Numbered from the stretch's first letter, positions 14,255 to 22,560 are shown. The stretch is DNA of 29,946 nt from Candidatus Avelusimicrobium facis (GCA_900762815.1 CAAFHX010000090.1:1-29946); one strand, 5' to 3'. Program-made: numbers and translations. Notes: generated by a model not told the origin, from the sequence alone.

Positions 14255-15181
14255 TTAAAGCGGTTGTTTGAAATCTTCGCCGATGATGACCGCCGCATCG
14301 CAAATGGCGTTGTCGGATTTTTCGGAAACGATTTCATTGTTGAGCCCAATGGCCGTGCTGAGTTGCTTGAGCTGCACCAAACGGCCCGTATAATCTACGA
14401 TACGCGAGGTTTTTTGCCGCCCGCCGGGGTAGTTGTCCTGCTGCAACACATCCACGCGCAAGAGGCCTTTTTGGCTCTTTTCGCGTAAGTATTGGGTCAG
14501 CTCGCGCGCGGCGCCCTTTTTGCCCGAGGCGTTTAATACGTCAATGGTCAGCGGCCGGTCTTGCAGGGCCAGCGGGGCGCGGTCCGGCGTCGGGGCCGGT
14601 GGCCCGTCTGCGGCTACGGCGGCCTTTTTGGCGGAGCTTTTCTTTTTGGGTTCTTCTCCGGCATGGCGTACGGTAAAGTCGGTAATCTCCAAGCGGCTGG
14701 CGTCCAGCATCAAAAGCAAAAATTCTCCGGCAGAAATATTGGTGCGCTTGTCATGGCAGGCTTGGGCGTAATCCCACACGGCCCGGGCGGCCAGCAGCGG
14801 GTTATAGCGCCACATGCCCAGCACCCCTTTGAAGTGCTCCCAATATTCGTCCCGGTGGGTATTTTTGGGAAGATAATAGCGCACGCGGTCGGAGCGGATG
14901 CCGGCTTTTTTAAATACGTCTTGGGCATTTTCTTGCGGGGCCTGCGGCGTTTTGCGGCGCTTGTGGGTGGTCAAATGCACCTTGTGTTGGGCGGGATTGT
15001 AGGCCAAGGTCATGGCCGGCTGCGTCAAAATGGCCACATAAATAGTTTGGTCCTCTTTGTTGGCCAAAGCGCGCAGGGCCGGGCTCTGCAGCTGGGCAAA
15101 CGCCGCCCACCCGGTCAGGGCCAGCAGCCCCAGCAGGAGCAGCTTTTCTATCAAGCGGCGCATTTGACGAGGTGATTCCAT
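14255..15181 (-). CDS. Membrane-anchored LytR_C-domain protein
   Basis: This 308-residue protein has one N-terminal membrane segment (LLLLGLLALTGWAAFA) and is otherwise periplasmic. The C-terminal ~95 residues match the LytR_C domain (LytR/CpsA/Psr C-terminal): IDVLNASGKKGAARELTQYL, then SRIVDYTGR and AAVIIGEDF. A Lys/Ala/Pro linker (about 180-210) precedes it. The N-terminal half (about 45-175) is not the LCP catalytic domain that I can recognise, though its layout resembles one in which the substrate is gathered before the linker. It is last in a four-gene operon, its start overlapping the nadD-yqeK end by 31 bases. In many bacteria nadD, yqeK and a LytR-type gene are neighbours, which supports the call. 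Confidence 0.75.
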   Translation of the reverse strand: MESPRQMRRLIEKLLLLGLLALTGWAAFAQLQSPALRALANKEDQTIYVAILTQPAMTLAYNPAQHKVHLTTHKRRKTPQAPQENAQDVFKKAGIRSDRVRYYLPKNTHRDEYWEHFKGVLGMWRYNPLLAARAVWDYAQACHDKRTNISAGEFLLLMLDASRLEITDFTVRHAGEEPKKKSSAKKAAVAADGPPAPTPDRAPLALQDRPLTIDVLNASGKKGAARELTQYLREKSQKGLLRVDVLQQDNYPGGRQKTSRIVDYTGRLVQLKQLSTAIGLNNEIVSEKSDNAICDAAVIIGEDFKQPL

Positions 15182-16284
15182 AGTTCAATTCCTACCGGGC
15201 AGAGCCATTTTTGGCTGTCAATGGTAAACCACAGCTTGCGGTTGGCCGCGTACAGCAGGGCCTTTTCCAAATCCTGCGCGGCCAGCGTGCGGATGACAAA
15301 GGCGTCCTTGTATTTGCGGTCTTTGGACGAAATATCCGCCACGAACAAAATTTTGCTCAGCGTGCTCATTTGCAGGCTGCCCAAGGTGTGCTCGGCAATG
15401 GCGTGCAGGACGTCCTTGTCCTTTACGCCAAAATGGTGCTGGGCCAACCAGGCCGAAGCGTAGGAATGCAGCAGCAGCGGTTCAAAGCGGCAAATGTCCT
15501 CAAAAAAGGGCACCTTGATTTTGTGCTCCTTGCAAAAAGCAATGAGCTCCGGGCCGCTAAAGCCCTTGGCGGCATCGTGCAAAATGCCCGCTTGCACCGC
15601 TTGCCCGACGGGCACCTCATAAATGTCGCTTAAAATGGCGCACAGTTCCGCCACTTTAACGGAATGCAAATAGCGGTTGGGCTTGAGGTGCGCCTGCAGC
15701 CAGCGGTGCACGTCCAAGCCGTACAAATCGTTTTTTAAAATGACCTGCCCTACGGCGGCGGGGACCTTTTCCTGCGGGATGGCCCCGCTGGCCAAAATGT
15801 GCGCCCGCACCCGGGTGGAGGACATTTTGGGGAATTGCCCCGGCAGGAAGATGTGTTTGAAATCTACCTTGTTTTCCGTAAAGCCGCGGCGCTTGCCGGC
15901 CACCACGGTGGCGTGTTTAAAGATATATTGCGGATTCTTCCAATGATGTAAATCGTTCAGGCAATCGGTGCCCACCAGCAGGTAAATTTCCGGCTGCTCA
16001 TAGCGTTGCAACAGGTATTGCACCAGCTGGTAAGAGTAGGTTTTTCCGCCTTGTTTGAGCTCGTAATCGTCAAAGACGATGTTTTTGCCCAATTTGCCAA
16101 ACGCCGCCTTGGCCATTTGCATACGCAGCTTAAACGGCGTGGGCGAAAGCGCTTTGAACGGGGATTGATAGGCCGGCACCACATGGGTAATATCCGGCTT
16201 GATGACGGCGAGCGCTTTTTTTAATACGGCCACATGGCCTTTATGTACGGGGTCAAAACTGCCCCCAAAAACGAGTACTTTCAT
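15151..16284 (-). CDS. nadD: Fused nicotinate-nucleotide adenylyltransferase (NadD) and YqeK HD hydrolase
   Basis: Residues 1 to about 185 are NadD, which makes deamido-NAD from nicotinate mononucleotide and ATP: GGSFDPVHKGH at the N-terminus, LVGTDCLNDLHHW, and MSSTRVR. Residues about 195-377 are a YqeK-like HD-domain phosphohydrolase, known in other bacteria to split diadenosine tetraphosphate symmetrically: RYLHSVKVAELC, ILHDAAKG with the HD pair, LLLHSYASAWLA, EHTLGSLQMSTLSKILFVAD. The two are normally separate adjacent genes; here one open frame of 377 codons encodes both. ATG 16284 overlaps the upstream stop as ATGA, so translation is coupled. The in-frame extension to 16401 is not NadD-like. 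Confidence 0.92.
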   Translation of the reverse strand: MKVLVFGGSFDPVHKGHVAVLKKALAVIKPDITHVVPAYQSPFKALSPTPFKLRMQMAKAAFGKLGKNIVFDDYELKQGGKTYSYQLVQYLLQRYEQPEIYLLVGTDCLNDLHHWKNPQYIFKHATVVAGKRRGFTENKVDFKHIFLPGQFPKMSSTRVRAHILASGAIPQEKVPAAVGQVILKNDLYGLDVHRWLQAHLKPNRYLHSVKVAELCAILSDIYEVPVGQAVQAGILHDAAKGFSGPELIAFCKEHKIKVPFFEDICRFEPLLLHSYASAWLAQHHFGVKDKDVLHAIAEHTLGSLQMSTLSKILFVADISSKDRKYKDAFVIRTLAAQDLEKALLYAANRKLWFTIDSQKWLCPVGIELWNHLVKCAA

Positions 16285-17585
16285 AGTGATGATTGCAGTT
16301 TTTGCGCCAAGTCCCGCCCTTGCAACAGACTGCGTTCCATAAAGGAATATTCCCACAGCCCGTACCGCCCCGCGCAGTAGCAGCGGTGCTGTTGCAGCCA
16401 CCGCAAAATACGCGCCGTATGGCGGGCCCGCGCCAAATCATACACGGCATAGGCCACGGGTAACTTGCGCCAAAACGAAAAAAGAATTTGGTCTTGCTTT
16501 TCTATTATACCTTTTTGTTTTAAAGCTTTTATAAATGCTTTTTTTGCCCGGGGGAAATCGGCCACGGGGGCGGTGGTTTCTGCGTAGAAAGCGCCGCAGC
16601 CTTGCGGGGCATTCTCGGGGCAGAAGGCGCTGTAGGCCCCCACCCGGTGAAAGGGGATATCCGCTTGCGCAAAATATACCCAATGCGCTTGCGCCGGGCG
16701 TTTTAAAGCCAGTTGCAGCACATGCACCGGCACGCTTTTTAAGGCGCACGCGGCGGCTTGCACGGCGGGCGGAGCGTCGCAAATTTGTATAAAATCCTTT
16801 AAGGGTAAAGTGTTGACCAGGCGCGCAAAGCGTACCCGGCGCGTGCCGATAAGGGCTTGCTTACGTTTCAAATCTATTTTTTGTACACGCGCGTGCAGCC
16901 ACGTATTGGGCACCCGGTCGGCCAAGGCTTGGGCCAGGGCACCGATACCCCCTTTGCGCGGATAGTAAAATTGGGCATTGTAGCCGCTTTCCCGGGCGGG
17001 CCGGCGGCGTGCGCCGGCTTGCAGGGCGGCCAAATCCGGGGCGGGCACAAAATCGCCGCACCAGTCCCAGGCCAGTTGGCTGGGGGCGGTTTGCCATAAT
17101 TTTTGGTTGTAGGGCTGCATAAAGTGGCGGTAAATGCCTTCGCCCCAGGCTTGCAAACACCATTGTTCAAAGTTCTTCGGCCGCGCCGTGCGGCGGGCTT
17201 GCGCCGCCGCCAAGGCCCCTTGCAGGCACTCCCGCGCCGTTTGCGGGGGCAAGGCCCATAAATTGTATTGAAAGGGATAAGGCACCCGCCGCCCGTCAAA
17301 ATCTATAAAAGCCCGGCGCCGGACGCGCAGCAAATTGCCCCGCAGCAGTTGGCGCACCAAGCGCAAGGCGTACGGGTCGCGCAAGTGCAGCACATGGCCG
17401 GAGAGGTCAAAGGTAAAGCCGTCAATTTGTTCGCTGGCGCACAACCCCCCAAAGTGGCCGTTTTGCTCCACCAGCAGGTAATCGGTCCGCCCGGTTTTTT
17501 CTAAATGGTACGCCGTACTCAGCCCGGTCAGCCCGCCGCCTAAAATCAAGGTGTCTACCTGCAAAAAATCCGAAGGCTTTTTCAT
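16281..17585 (-). CDS. FAD-dependent oxidoreductase (UDP-galactopyranose mutase / protoporphyrinogen-oxidase-like)
   Basis: A 434-residue flavoprotein of the amine-oxidase / UDP-galactopyranose-mutase superfamily. The dinucleotide-binding motif is LGGGLTGLSTAYHLEKTG near residue 15, followed by EQNGHFGGLCAS and FDLSGHVLHL. The C-terminal FAD-closing segment is CAGRYGLWEYSFMERSLLQG. Such enzymes without clear assignment often sit in cell-surface glycan clusters, and here it lies between a WecA/MraY-type transferase and nadD-yqeK with 4-base ATGA overlaps on both sides. Its substrate is unknown; a role in modifying a nucleotide sugar or lipid-linked sugar is an inference from the neighbour. Confidence 0.8.
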   Translation of the reverse strand: MKKPSDFLQVDTLILGGGLTGLSTAYHLEKTGRTDYLLVEQNGHFGGLCASEQIDGFTFDLSGHVLHLRDPYALRLVRQLLRGNLLRVRRRAFIDFDGRRVPYPFQYNLWALPPQTARECLQGALAAAQARRTARPKNFEQWCLQAWGEGIYRHFMQPYNQKLWQTAPSQLAWDWCGDFVPAPDLAALQAGARRRPARESGYNAQFYYPRKGGIGALAQALADRVPNTWLHARVQKIDLKRKQALIGTRRVRFARLVNTLPLKDFIQICDAPPAVQAAACALKSVPVHVLQLALKRPAQAHWVYFAQADIPFHRVGAYSAFCPENAPQGCGAFYAETTAPVADFPRAKKAFIKALKQKGIIEKQDQILFSFWRKLPVAYAVYDLARARHTARILRWLQQHRCYCAGRYGLWEYSFMERSLLQGRDLAQKLQSSL

Positions 17586-18610
17586 GGTTTCATCCGTATG
17601 CGGGAGAGGAAAATACCCGCTGCCAAAAGCAGCGCCGCCGCCAAAAGCAGCACCGCCGCCGCAACGCAGATTTGCACCTGAGTCAGCGCAAAGGCCAATA
17701 GGTTAAAAAAGAGCCCCGCCCCGATAAACAGCCATAAAATTTGCCTTTTGTCCCCACCGATTTTGCGCAGGCGCAGGGCGGCGTGGTCATTGCTGCCGCG
17801 CAAAGGGTTTTTGCCTTGTGCCAAGCGAACCAGGGCCACAAAGCCCGTGTCAAACAGCGGCACCGCCAAAATGAGCAGCGGGGCCAAAAAACCTAAATTA
17901 GAATGTTCGCTGTAGCCGGTGCCCATGGCCAACGCGGCCAGCACAAAGCCCAGCAGCGTGCTGCCGCTGTCGCCCAAGAACACTTTGCCGCGCAGGCGGT
18001 GGTTGTAGGGCCAAAAGCCCAGGCAAGCCCCCAGCAGCGCGCAAGCGCAGAAGTTCACATAAATAAATTCAGACGGCAGGGCAATCAGCCCCAGCCCCAA
18101 TGCGCACACCGCCGCTTGGGAAACGCACAGCCCGTCGGAAATATCCAGCAAATTAAACGCATTGGTAATGCCGGTAACCCACAAAAAGGTCAACGGGTAC
18201 GAAAGATAAGCGCAGTCAAACAAATTAATCCGCACGCCGTAACATAGCAGCAGCCCGGCGGCGGCCGCCTGCACGGCCAGTTTGACGGGGACGGGCACCC
18301 CTTGCGGTTTGCGCAGGTCGTCGGCCAGTCCCAAGATAAAAATCAGTCCCGCCCCCAGCAAAATGCCGCGCAAACTATGCAAGGTGCCCGTGGGAAAAGC
18401 CGTCGTCAGCCGGATGAAGATTAACCCCACCGCCAGCCCCAGCAACACCGCGCACCCGCCTACGCAGGGCACGGCTTGGGCGTGGCGTTTGAGGCCGCCG
18501 GGTCTGTCTAACAAAAAGCGGCCCAGCGTCCGGCGCAGCAAGGGCACCGCTCCCGCCGTGACGGCGCAGGAGAGCACTCCGCAAAGCAAGTAAAGAGAAA
18601 GCGTATCCAT
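17582..18610 (-). CDS. WecA/MraY-like polyprenyl-phosphate glycosyl-1-phosphate transferase
   Basis: This 342-residue protein has about ten membrane helices and is predicted to move a sugar-1-phosphate from a UDP-sugar to undecaprenyl phosphate, starting a surface glycan. Family motifs appear in order: GLADDLRKPQG (metal-binding Asp pair), NAFNLLDISDGL (NxxNxxDxxDGL), VFLGDSGSTLLGF, and SNDHAALRLRKIG (the cytoplasmic HxxxR-type loop of WecA/TagO rather than MraY). The ATG at 18610 has TATAAT (minus, 18627-18622) eleven bases upstream and no Shine-Dalgarno. It is the first gene of the four-gene operon; the undecaprenyl carrier links it in function to ispA/dxs elsewhere in the window. Confidence 0.88.
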   Translation of the reverse strand: MDTLSLYLLCGVLSCAVTAGAVPLLRRTLGRFLLDRPGGLKRHAQAVPCVGGCAVLLGLAVGLIFIRLTTAFPTGTLHSLRGILLGAGLIFILGLADDLRKPQGVPVPVKLAVQAAAAGLLLCYGVRINLFDCAYLSYPLTFLWVTGITNAFNLLDISDGLCVSQAAVCALGLGLIALPSEFIYVNFCACALLGACLGFWPYNHRLRGKVFLGDSGSTLLGFVLAALAMGTGYSEHSNLGFLAPLLILAVPLFDTGFVALVRLAQGKNPLRGSNDHAALRLRKIGGDKRQILWLFIGAGLFFNLLAFALTQVQICVAAAVLLLAAALLLAAGIFLSRIRMKP

Positions 18611-18621
18611 GGTCTACTTAT

Positions 18622-18629
18622 ATTATAAT
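18622..18629. promoter_or_regulatory. Overlapping divergent -10 elements
   Basis: ATTATAAT reads as TATAAT on both strands (minus 18627-18622, plus 18624-18629). It would fire the WecA-like operon leftwards and the 18664 lipoprotein rightwards from the same site, so the two are likely to compete. Confidence 0.55.
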
Positions 18630-18663
18630 ATTAAAAAGCCGCCTTCGTGCGGCGGAGGGAAAA

Positions 18664-19287
18664 ATGAGAAAAATTTATTTTGTTTTGGCAGCCCTGTGCT
18701 GGCTGGGGGCTTGCTCTACGTTGGGGCGGGGGCCGGGGGCTTGCCCGGCGGCATTGGCGGCGAGGCCGGACTATTTTGCCCAAGGGCAAAAATTGGCGGC
18801 GTTTCGGCTGGCGGCGCATGCGCGCGGTTATGGCTTAGACGGCATTTTGCAGATTAAAAAGATAGAAGAAGACGCCTACTCCTTTACTTTGTTTTCCGTC
18901 CGGGGAGGCCTGAAATTGGCGCAAGGCACAACCACCGCGCAAGGCACGGCGTATTCCTATTTGATGAAAGAGGCCGCTTCCGCTGCCGTGCGGGCCAAGG
19001 CCGATGTGTTTTTGAAAGTATTGCTTTTTCCGCCGCACGGCGCGCACCGCTGCCGCCAAAGCGGGGAGCAAATTCTAGTTACATATAAAGACGGCCATAC
19101 CTGGCGCTACAGCTACGCCCCCGGTGCGGCGTATCCGCGCAGTGTGGTGTATAAAAAGGGGTTGGGCTCGGCCCGGATGAATTACGGCCAGTACACCCCG
19201 TACGAAACGGGTGAGCTGCCGCATGAGTTGGTTTACCAAGACGGCGCGCTGGAAGTGGAGCTGGCCCTGCTGAGCTTGAAAAAATAA
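18664..19287 (+). CDS. Lipoprotein of unknown function
   Basis: I do not recognise this 207-residue protein. It has a lipoprotein signal with lipobox LGAC (Cys17), and is then a mixed alpha/beta domain with an even spread of charge. The C-terminal part has aromatic-rich strands (YKDGHTWRYSYAP, NYGQYTPYETGELP). Three Cys remain in the mature part. GGAGGG at 18654-18659 sets the start, and a small hairpin (CCGCC at 18639-18643 with GGCGG at 18651-18655) partly covers it, which could limit translation. It is a single-gene unit divergent from the glycan operon. Confidence 0.75.
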   Translation: MRKIYFVLAALCWLGACSTLGRGPGACPAALAARPDYFAQGQKLAAFRLAAHARGYGLDGILQIKKIEEDAYSFTLFSVRGGLKLAQGTTTAQGTAYSYLMKEAASAAVRAKADVFLKVLLFPPHGAHRCRQSGEQILVTYKDGHTWRYSYAPGAAYPRSVVYKKGLGSARMNYGQYTPYETGELPHELVYQDGALEVELALLSLKK

Positions 19288-19300
19288 GCGTTGTATCATC

Positions 19301-19331
19301 TAAAAACCCCCGCCTACCGGTGGGGGTTTTC
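19301..19331. terminator. Bidirectional terminator (lipoprotein / rimO)
   Basis: AAAACCCCC and GGGGGTTTT flank a 10-base loop between the convergent genes. Confidence 0.9.
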
Positions 19332-19332
19332 G

Positions 19333-20619
19333 CTATTTCAAAGGCTCCAGGGTACGTTGGTATCCGTGGGCTTGGACCACCTTCGCCCGGAAGATACGGC
19401 CGGGGCGCACCGGGCGGGTAAAGGTAACCTGCCCGTCTATATCCGGCGCATCTTTGTAGGTGCGGCCAAAGGTCTCCCCGTCGGCAATGGCTTCCAGCGT
19501 GGTGCCCAAGAGGCGTTGGTTGATGCGGTCTATCACGCGGCTTTGGGCCTCTTCCAAACGCAGACGCCGCTCTTTTTTCACTTCGGCGGGCACCTGGCCG
19601 GGCAAGCGGTAGGCAGCGGTGCCTTCTTCGCGGAAGTATTCAAACACGCCCAAATTGTCAAATTCATACCGGTCCGCAAAGGCCAGCAATTCTTTGAAAT
19701 CCGCCTCGGTTTCCCCGGGGAAGCCCACAATGAAATTGGTACGCAAGGAAATGTCTTTCACGCGCTTTTTGAGCATATCCAAGGTGGCGCGGATTTGTGC
19801 CCCGTCGCAATGGCGGTTCATGCGGCGCAGAACAGGGTCGGCAATGTGCTGCAGCGGAATGTCTATATAATGGAAAATCCGCGGGGTGGCGGCCATGAGG
19901 TCGGCCAGTTGCGGCGTAACTCGGTGCGGATAGCCGTACATGATGCGCAGGCGTTTGATGCGGCGGTTTTGCAGCAGCTTTTCCAGCAGCTCCGCCAGCT
20001 GCGGGCGGCCGTATAAATCCTGGCCGTAGGAAGTGGTGTCTTGGGCGATGAGTGAAATTTCCTTCACGCCGTTTTGGGCCATGAGGTCGGCCTCGCGCAA
20101 AATGTCTTCCATGGGTTTAGAGCGGTAATTGCCGCGCAAAAAAGGAATGGTGCAATAGGCGCAGCGGTTGTTGCACCCGTCGGCCACTTTTAAATAGGCC
20201 GTGTGCGGGGCGGTCAGACTCATTTTGTATTCGGGCAGGTAGAGTGTTTTGGGCAACTCGGCGGAGATAAAACCGCTTTGTTGCAGCGTGTCCTCTATGC
20301 GCTCTTGCCCGGCAATGGAAAAAACAACGTCAATATCCGGGAATTTTTGCAAAATTTTTTCTTTGTAACGCTGCACCAAGCAGCCGGTAACGGCCACTTT
20401 TTTGACCTGACCCTGTTTTTTTAGTTCCAGCGCTTCGGCGATGGCGTTTTCGGCCTCTTCCACGGCGGAGGCGATAAAGCCGCAGGTGTTGACAATCAGC
20501 ACGTCCGCGCCTTGGGGCTGGAGCAGCAGCTCATGGCCTTGGGCAATCAGCCGTGCGGAAAATTCTTCGCTATTGGTTAAATTCTTGGGGCAGCCCAAGC
20601 TGATTAAGGAAAATTTCAT
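19333..20619 (-). CDS. rimO: Ribosomal protein S12 methylthiotransferase RimO
   Basis: RimO is a radical-SAM enzyme that adds a methylthio group to the conserved aspartate of ribosomal protein S12. The 428-residue protein has the N-terminal UPF0004 domain with three cluster cysteines (SLGCPKN, VNTCGFI, VTGCLVQ), then the radical-SAM motif CNNRCAYC, and a C-terminal TRAM domain (from about residue 365). SLGCPKN and PFLRGNYRSK mark RimO rather than MiaB. The minus-strand -10 TAAAAT (20631-20626) lies six bases before the ATG and there is no Shine-Dalgarno. It follows trkH by 35 bases, so some read-through from trkH is possible. Confidence 0.95.
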   Translation of the reverse strand: MKFSLISLGCPKNLTNSEEFSARLIAQGHELLLQPQGADVLIVNTCGFIASAVEEAENAIAEALELKKQGQVKKVAVTGCLVQRYKEKILQKFPDIDVVFSIAGQERIEDTLQQSGFISAELPKTLYLPEYKMSLTAPHTAYLKVADGCNNRCAYCTIPFLRGNYRSKPMEDILREADLMAQNGVKEISLIAQDTTSYGQDLYGRPQLAELLEKLLQNRRIKRLRIMYGYPHRVTPQLADLMAATPRIFHYIDIPLQHIADPVLRRMNRHCDGAQIRATLDMLKKRVKDISLRTNFIVGFPGETEADFKELLAFADRYEFDNLGVFEYFREEGTAAYRLPGQVPAEVKKERRLRLEEAQSRVIDRINQRLLGTTLEAIADGETFGRTYKDAPDIDGQVTFTRPVRPGRIFRAKVVQAHGYQRTLEPLK

Positions 20620-20625
20620 AGCTAT

Positions 20626-20631
20626 ATTTTA
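20626..20631 (-). promoter_or_regulatory. -10 element of rimO, 6 bases from ATG
   Basis: TAAAAT on the minus strand, six bases, then ATG; no Shine-Dalgarno. It lies in the 35-base gap after trkH. Confidence 0.45.
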
Positions 20632-20654
20632 GCAGTTTTGGGGGAGACAGCGGC

Positions 20655-22019
20655 TCAGACGGCCAAGTCCTCTCGCTCCGGGACTTCTTCGGCATCGTCG
20701 GTGCCGTGGTGTTTGAGCAGCGCCATGCCAAAGGTAATTACGCCCACGCGGCCCACCAACATGGCTCCGATGATGATCAGTTTGCCCACCGGGCTGAGCA
20801 GCGCGGTGGTGGGGGTATCTATCCCGCCGGTGCCCAGGGCGGCGGCGGCTTCAAAAAGCAAATCAAAAAAGGGTAAACTCCGCTCGCTCCACGTCAGCAA
20901 AAAGACCGTCAAAAAGAGCATAAAGCCGTAAAAAATAGACGTAGATGTAGCCATATACAGCCGAAACAGCGGGATTTGCCGCCCCAAAAAAGTGATGTGC
21001 TTGCGCCCCAGCAGGTGGCTGGACACAATGGCCAGCAAACAAGTGGCTGCGGTGGTTTTGATACCGCCGCCCGTGCCGGAGGGGGACCCGCCGACAGACA
21101 TCAGCGCCATTACCAGCAGCAGCGAGCAGGCGGACAAAGACGCCATGGGCACCGTATTAAATCCGGCGGTGGTCAGCGCGGCGGTGGCTTGGAACAGCGC
21201 AGCCGCCGGGGTCAGCCCGGGGTTGGTCAGCAATAGAATAAAGGAAGCCATCAGCAGCGCGCCCAAGGTAAACACCACGATGATTTTGCTGGTATAAGAA
21301 AACTCTTGGGTGCGGCGCAACAGGCGGTTGAACAGGTCCGTCACTACGATAAAGCCCATGGCCCCCGCCAGCGAAAGCAGCGAGATGACGATATTAATCG
21401 TCTTGCTGTCGGCCAGCTGAATCATGCTGTCCGGGAACAGCGAAAACCCAGCCGTACAAAAGGCCGACACGCTGTGGAAAATGCCGTACCAGGCCGCCTC
21501 AAACAGGCCGTAGCCGTGGCGGTAAAAATAGTTGAACAAAAAGACCGCGCCGATGGTTTCCACAAACCCGGTAAAGAGGATGACCGCCCGCAAAAAGTCA
21601 TGCAGGCGTACGCTGCGCGGCAGGGCAAATTCGGTATTAAGCACCTCGGTGTGGCGGTGACGCAGCCGGCGGGAAAAGGACAAATAAATAAAAGAGGACA
21701 TCGTCATATAACCGATACCGCCCGCTTGCACCAGCAGCAGCACCACCAGCTTGCCAAAAAAGGTGTAAGATTGGGCAAAATTGACGCTGGTCATCCCGGT
21801 GGTGGACGCGGCAGACGCCGCGGTGAAGAGGTTGTCTAATAGGCTGACGTGGCCGTTGTCCATAAACGGCAGGGAGAGAATGACCCAGCCCACGAAGGTG
21901 TAGAGCAAAATGCCTTGCACAATGCTTTGGTGCGGCGACAGGCGCAACACAAACAGCGCGTACTTGCGCAGGAACGTGCGGAGCAGTCGGATAAGAGACA
22001 GCAACGGATTGGTAGACAT
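20655..22019 (-). CDS. TrkH/KtrB-type potassium uptake channel subunit
   Basis: This 454-residue inner-membrane protein takes up K+ with a TrkA/KtrA gating partner that is not in this window. The four pore loops are visible, each with its filter glycine: AASTTGM, AFCTAGF, ALTTAGF and ALGTGGI. GGSPSGTGGGIKTT, the gating loop region of the third repeat, is intact. The size and compact N-terminus fit KtrB more closely than the longer E. coli TrkH. The minus-strand TACAAT (22031-22026) is six bases before the ATG and there is no Shine-Dalgarno. The tail is acidic (DDAEEVPEREDL). Confidence 0.9.
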   Translation of the reverse strand: MSTNPLLSLIRLLRTFLRKYALFVLRLSPHQSIVQGILLYTFVGWVILSLPFMDNGHVSLLDNLFTAASAASTTGMTSVNFAQSYTFFGKLVVLLLVQAGGIGYMTMSSFIYLSFSRRLRHRHTEVLNTEFALPRSVRLHDFLRAVILFTGFVETIGAVFLFNYFYRHGYGLFEAAWYGIFHSVSAFCTAGFSLFPDSMIQLADSKTINIVISLLSLAGAMGFIVVTDLFNRLLRRTQEFSYTSKIIVVFTLGALLMASFILLLTNPGLTPAAALFQATAALTTAGFNTVPMASLSACSLLLVMALMSVGGSPSGTGGGIKTTAATCLLAIVSSHLLGRKHITFLGRQIPLFRLYMATSTSIFYGFMLFLTVFLLTWSERSLPFFDLLFEAAAALGTGGIDTPTTALLSPVGKLIIIGAMLVGRVGVITFGMALLKHHGTDDAEEVPEREDLAV

Positions 22020-22025
22020 ACAGCT

Positions 22026-22031
22026 ATTGTA
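22026..22031 (-). promoter_or_regulatory. -10 element of trkH/ktrB, 6 bases from ATG
   Basis: TACAAT on the minus strand, six bases, ATG at 22019; no Shine-Dalgarno. Confidence 0.5.
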
Positions 22032-22047
22032 ACATTTTGCGCAACGC

Positions 22048-22128
22048 TCCAGGGGCCGTTGTTACCTTTCACGCCGTCCCCCCGGAAAGCAGGCGACGCA
22101 CAACTCCCCGGGCTTTCACCCGGGGAGT
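22048..22128. repeat. Interspersed repeat (copy 2) with GC hairpin
   Basis: Blocks 22048-22065 and 22069-22089 match the pilin-leader repeat (17/18 and 19/21 bases) in swapped order. A perfect 10-bp inverted repeat (ACTCCCCGGG at 22103-22112, CCCGGGGAGT at 22119-22128) follows. It lies between osmC and trkH. The hairpin lacks a T-run, so it is a weak terminator candidate at best. Confidence 0.6.
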
Positions 22129-22152
22129 GGCTCAGTATAGGCTGAGTAAAAA

Positions 22153-22542
22153 TTACTGCAGTTGGATATCAAACTCAATAGCCGGGTTAAGGCTTTTGTG
22201 TACCGGGCAGCTTCGCGCGGCGGCCAAATATACCTGCCGCATGGTTTCATCGGTGCCCTCGGGCAGCGTGATGAGTAGCGTGATTTTTTGCAGGCCGGCG
22301 GCATTGGGCGCAAAAACGGGCTTGAGCGTAATCTGGGCCCCGGCCAAGCTTTTGCCGCGGCGCACGGCCACCGCTTCCATCATGGTCAGCGTGCAGGCTC
22401 CTAAGGCCCCCGCCAATACATCCCCCGGTGTAAAATAGCGGTTTTTCCCGTCGTGTTCGGTGTGCAAGGTGTCTGCACAGCCCTCTTTGGTTATTTCCAC
22501 CTGCGTGTTGCCTTGGTAGGCGCAATGAATGATGTCTTGCAT
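22153..22542 (-). CDS. OsmC-family peroxiredoxin-like protein
   Basis: This 129-residue OsmC/Ohr-fold protein is likely to reduce organic hydroperoxides with a pair of cysteines. The first is in LAGALGACTLTMMEAVA (helix) and the second in AARSCPVHKSLN, both at family positions. It resembles the YhfA/OsmC subgroup rather than Ohr. I choose ATG 22542 because AAGGAGG lies six bases upstream; the in-frame ATG at 22560 would precede the predicted transcript start. The promoter is TTGGCA-N17-TACACT on the minus strand (22589-22561). Confidence 0.88.
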   Translation of the reverse strand: MQDIIHCAYQGNTQVEITKEGCADTLHTEHDGKNRYFTPGDVLAGALGACTLTMMEAVAVRRGKSLAGAQITLKPVFAPNAAGLQKITLLITLPEGTDETMRQVYLAAARSCPVHKSLNPAIEFDIQLQ

Positions 22543-22560
22543 AAAATCCTCCTTTTTCAT

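Noticed and set aside
14561..15175. A 204-codon plus-strand frame opposite the LytR_C gene
   Set aside because: Antisense shadow with Gly/Gln-rich composition; no start signal and no recognisable domain.
22037..22438. Plus-strand frame through the repeat and osmC
   Set aside because: It runs through the GC hairpin and antisense to the OsmC gene; no support as a gene.
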